A stretch of DNA of 64,000 nucleotides. Source: Nonomuraea thailandensis. Its GTDB lineage: Bacteria > Actinomycetota > Actinomycetes > Streptosporangiales > Streptosporangiaceae. Shown here in pieces: positions 61,869 through 64,000 of the stretch; within the stretch, counting starts at the first letter, position 1; every line of letters begins with the position of its first letter. The stretch is from the NCBI RefSeq assembly GCF_024172165.1, contig NZ_JAMZEB010000002.1, positions 9,708,501-9,772,500 on the forward strand. Direction: 5' to 3'. The translations under genes were made by a program, and so were the position numbers. A model generated the notes under the pieces. That model was not told the DNA's origin, did not search any database, and saw only the letters and a program-made list of their open reading frames with translations.

Positions 61869-63059
61869 TCAGTCGCACTCCTGCGTGCTGGCCGGCGTGG
61901 TGTCGTTGCGGCCCGCCGAGGCGTCCGGGGCGACCTCCTCGGCCGTCAGGACGTATCCGGTCTGCTCCTCGTTGATCGCGGCGGCGAAGATCACGCCGTA
62001 GACCTGGCCGTCCACCGTGAGCAGCGGCCCGCCGGAGTTGCCCGGCAGCACCTGGCCGCGGATCGCGTACACCTTCCGCCTGACCGTGTTCTCGCGGTAG
62101 ATGTCGGGGCCCTCGGCCTCCAGCTGGCCGCCGATCCTGGCCGGCTCGGCGGTGAAGCCCTTGCCCTTCGGGAAGCCCGCGATGATCGCGTTGTCGCCGC
62201 GGCTGCCGTCGCCGTCGAAGGCGAGCTGCGGCAGGTCGAGCCCCGGCACGTTGAGGACCGCGATGTCGCGGCGCGGGTTGTAGCGCACGACCGTGGCCGT
62301 GTGGCGGTCGCCGTTGTAGTCGATCACCTGAAGGTCGCGGGTGACGCCGGCGACCACGTGCGCGTTGGTCATGATCCGGCCGCGCGCGTAGACGAAGCCG
62401 GTGCCCTCGATGTGCTTGTTGCAGCTCTCGGCGTTGCCCTGGACCTTCACGATCGCCTGGCGGGCCCGGCCCAGCTTGGCGCCCTGCAGCACGCTCTGGT
62501 CGGGCGGCTGCACGTCGATCAGCGTGCCGGCGCCGATGGCGTCGAAGACCGGCGGGAACTCCGAGCGGTCGATGAACTTCTTGAACGGCTGCTGCCAGTT
62601 GCGCGCCGCCTGCGGGATCGCGTCGTCGACCGTGGTGAGCAGCGCGGAGTTCTTCACCTGGTCGACGAGCGGGGTGAACGCGGTGGAGACGATCAGCGAG
62701 CCGATCAGCCAGGCGATGACCAGCACCGACAGCGCGCTGGCGAACGTGCCGCCGATCGCGTCGGCCATCTTGGCCGGCTCCCACGTGACGTGGCTGCGCA
62801 CGACGGCGCCGAGCGTCGAGGAGGCGAACTGCCCGATGGTGGCCGACAGGAACACGATCACGATGGCCAGCAGCGCCTGCGGCGTGTCACCGTCGACGAC
62901 CGCCTTGGAGATGGGAGGCGCGATGAAGACGCCCAGCACGGCACCGCCCACGAACCCCACGAAGCTCATCGCCCCGATGATGAAACCCTGCCGGTAACCC
63001 GAGATGCCGAAGGCGATCACGAGGCCGATCAAGATGAGGTCAAGCAGATCACCGCGCAC
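61869..63059 (-). CDS. marP: MarP-like periplasmic serine protease with CvpA membrane domain
   Basis: This encodes 396 residues. Residues about 1-155 form a CvpA-type four-helix membrane domain (LIGLVIAFGISGYRQGFIIGA). The chymotrypsin-like domain carries H234 (TNAHVV), D265 (RRDIAVL) and S342 (PGNSGGPL). Cys213 and Cys395 sit where M. tuberculosis MarP (Rv3671c) has its redox-sensitive disulphide (214 and 395). MarP cleaves the peptidoglycan hydrolase RipA and is needed for survival at acid pH. The position beside EphE-like and NUDIX genes matches that locus. It is divergent from the HEAT gene. Confidence 0.94.
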   Translation of the reverse strand: MRGDLLDLILIGLVIAFGISGYRQGFIIGAMSFVGFVGGAVLGVFIAPPISKAVVDGDTPQALLAIVIVFLSATIGQFASSTLGAVVRSHVTWEPAKMADAIGGTFASALSVLVIAWLIGSLIVSTAFTPLVDQVKNSALLTTVDDAIPQAARNWQQPFKKFIDRSEFPPVFDAIGAGTLIDVQPPDQSVLQGAKLGRARQAIVKVQGNAESCNKHIEGTGFVYARGRIMTNAHVVAGVTRDLQVIDYNGDRHTATVVRYNPRRDIAVLNVPGLDLPQLAFDGDGSRGDNAIIAGFPKGKGFTAEPARIGGQLEAEGPDIYRENTVRRKVYAIRGQVLPGNSGGPLLTVDGQVYGVIFAAAINEEQTGYVLTAEEVAPDASAGRNDTTPASTQECD

Positions 63060-63141
63060 GCTTCAAAGGTAACCAGCGATACGGTCAAGTGTGCACGTCT
63101 TCGATCAGGACGGCGTCACTCACCTGGCTACCTTGAGCGGT

Positions 63142-63654
63142 ATGCCGCCGGACGAGGGAACAGTGCGCGAACTCATCCAGGCTGCGCTGCGCGACACCGA
63201 TCCTGACGGGCCCCTGCGCTGGCACGTGATCTCGTTGCTGCGCCAGCGAGGTGACCTGGAGTCGTTCATCGAGGCCAGGCGGTTGTGCGCCGCCGACACC
63301 GTGGCCGAGCGGCTGCTCGGCGTGGACATCATGGGCATGTTGCGGCCCTTCGTGGACCGGACGCTGCCGGTGCTGCGCTACCTGGCCGCCAGCGAGGACG
63401 ACGCCATGGTGCTGTACTCGGTGCTGATCGCGTTCGGTCATCTGGCCGATCCGCGGTCGCTGCCGTCCGTGATCGACCTGGCCGGTCACATCGACCCCAG
63501 GGTCAGGTACGGGGCCGCGTACGCGCTGCAGCACGTCCTCGGGGAGCCGCCCGACCGGGCGGGGCTGGAGACGCTGCGCACGCTGGCCGCCGACAGCGAC
63601 GCCGACGTGGCCGGATGGGCCTCGCTCGGGGTCGCGCTGCGATCGGCGCACTAG
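63142..63654 (+). CDS. HEAT-repeat protein
   Basis: This encodes 170 residues from ATG 63142 (GTG 63091 is an alternative). The sequence is helical pairs with HEAT spacing: RWHVISLLRQRGDLESFIEA, AVLRYLAASEDDAMVLYSVLIAFGHL-like and PSVIDLAGHIDPRVRYGAAYAL. Such proteins are scaffolds. No partner is evident. It is divergent from marP and convergent with the NUDIX gene; a 21-bp tandem repeat follows its stop. Confidence 0.8.
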   Translation: MPPDEGTVRELIQAALRDTDPDGPLRWHVISLLRQRGDLESFIEARRLCAADTVAERLLGVDIMGMLRPFVDRTLPVLRYLAASEDDAMVLYSVLIAFGHLADPRSLPSVIDLAGHIDPRVRYGAAYALQHVLGEPPDRAGLETLRTLAADSDADVAGWASLGVALRSAH

Positions 63655-63759
63655 CCCGTACGCGAGACTCATCCACCCGTACGTGAGGCTCATCCACCCG
63701 GGCACGAGGCTCGCCGGCCCGTACGCGAGGCTCGCTAGCCCGTGCGTGAGGCGAGCCGC
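63655..63759. repeat. 21-bp tandem repeat, five copies, at a convergent junction
   Basis: The unit CCCGTACGCGAGGCTCATCCA or a variant begins at 63655, 63676, 63697, 63718 and 63739. The array covers the whole gap between the convergent HEAT and NUDIX genes and runs into the 3' end of the latter. Confidence 0.9.
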
Positions 63760-64000
63760 ACCACGTCGGGCGGCAGGTCCTCCATGCGCGTGGGGTCCCA
63801 CGGCTGTTCGAGGCCGCCCTCGCGCAGCACGGTGTCCAGCACCATCGCGGTGAACCCCCACACCAGCATCCCGCGCACCCGGAACGCGGGCCCGGCCGTG
63901 CCGCGCGGATGCCGCAGCATCACCCGGTTGCCGGGATCGACCAGCTCGGCGATCGGCACCCGCTCGACCGAGTCGACCTCGTCGGGCGAGGCCGCGTGCA
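63735..64000 (-). CDS. NUDIX hydrolase, CoA pyrophosphatase-like (partial)
   Basis: The 3' 88 codons are visible; the gene continues past the right edge. The tail SPDEVDSVERVPIAELVDPGN, then RGMLVWGFTAMVLDTVL, matches the C-terminal part of NUDT7/CoA pyrophosphatase-type NUDIX proteins. The NUDIX box itself is outside the window. It lies beside marP, as Rv3672c does in M. tuberculosis. Its extreme C-terminus is encoded within the 21-bp repeat. Confidence 0.82.
   Translation of the reverse strand, partial: HAASPDEVDSVERVPIAELVDPGNRVMLRHPRGTAGPAFRVRGMLVWGFTAMVLDTVLREGGLEQPWDPTRMEDLPPDVVRLASRTG

Overview
The window is chromosomal DNA from a high-GC actinomycete. I infer Streptosporangiaceae (Nonomuraea-like) or a close relative from codon style, the XRE/DUF397 pair, the bldG locus and the Tad locus; no rRNA or tRNA gene was recognised that would fix the taxon. 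Everything from about 31 kb onward is an old conserved actinobacterial backbone. From memory, its order (proton-pumping pyrophosphatase, BldG and partner anti-sigma factor, DUF1998 helicase, Tad pilus genes, Fic-like protein, acs, nhaA, holin-like protein, EphE-like hydrolase, MarP, NUDIX) matches S. coelicolor around bldG and M. tuberculosis around Rv3649-Rv3672c.

Layout. 0-4 kb: the 3' end of clpB, a secreted protein, a TPR-like protein, and a SigE-family sigma factor with a membrane partner. 4-12 kb: small regulated units, each with a local regulator: an EphD-like hydrolase-SDR fusion with TetR, CapA, an MmyB-type regulator divergent from an MFS exporter, and a Fur-type regulator with catalase. 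12-14.7 kb: an XRE/DUF397 pair and a likely remnant of an actinobacterial integrative element. 14.7-22.3 kb: a molybdopterin oxidoreductase, HD, Rieske and NmrA-like proteins, a TauE/SafE permease, an SPFH protein and an ABC ATPase. 22.3-31.1 kb: a Ser/Thr kinase with a C-terminal WD40 propeller, a two-component system, an SDR gene coupled to a queA-like gene, and two paralogous secreted proteins. 31.2-40.3 kb: serB, sixA, hppA, the bldG operon and an MrfA/SftH-type helicase. 40.7-51.9 kb: a large envelope protein with a 10-residue repeat and the Tad/Flp pilus genes (tadZ-tadA-tadB-tadC, then DUF4244-tadE-tadE-like). 53.9-64 kb: a degenerate Fic protein, acs, nhaA, a holin-like protein, an EphE-like hydrolase, a DUF309 protein, an aldo/keto reductase with TetR, marP, a HEAT protein and a partial NUDIX gene.

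The most unusual property is the stretch 35.5-53.9 kb. Four gene-poor islands, a helicase, a large membrane protein and TadC all carry short tandem repeats or Pro-rich expansions. One island splits the Tad cluster: a degenerate array of about 47-bp units shrinking to 34-bp units, into which a complete IS256-family element has jumped with an 8-bp target duplication. Elsewhere, two convergent gene junctions each carry a 33- or 41-bp tandem duplication over a stop codon, and two TetR-type units have nested or near-perfect operator palindromes over their start regions.

I found no unmistakable new defence or biosynthetic system. The best candidates for undescribed biology are the paralogous pair of secreted proteins sharing the motif VDQGMENMS, the 820-residue repeat protein beside the Tad genes, and the degenerate Fic protein.
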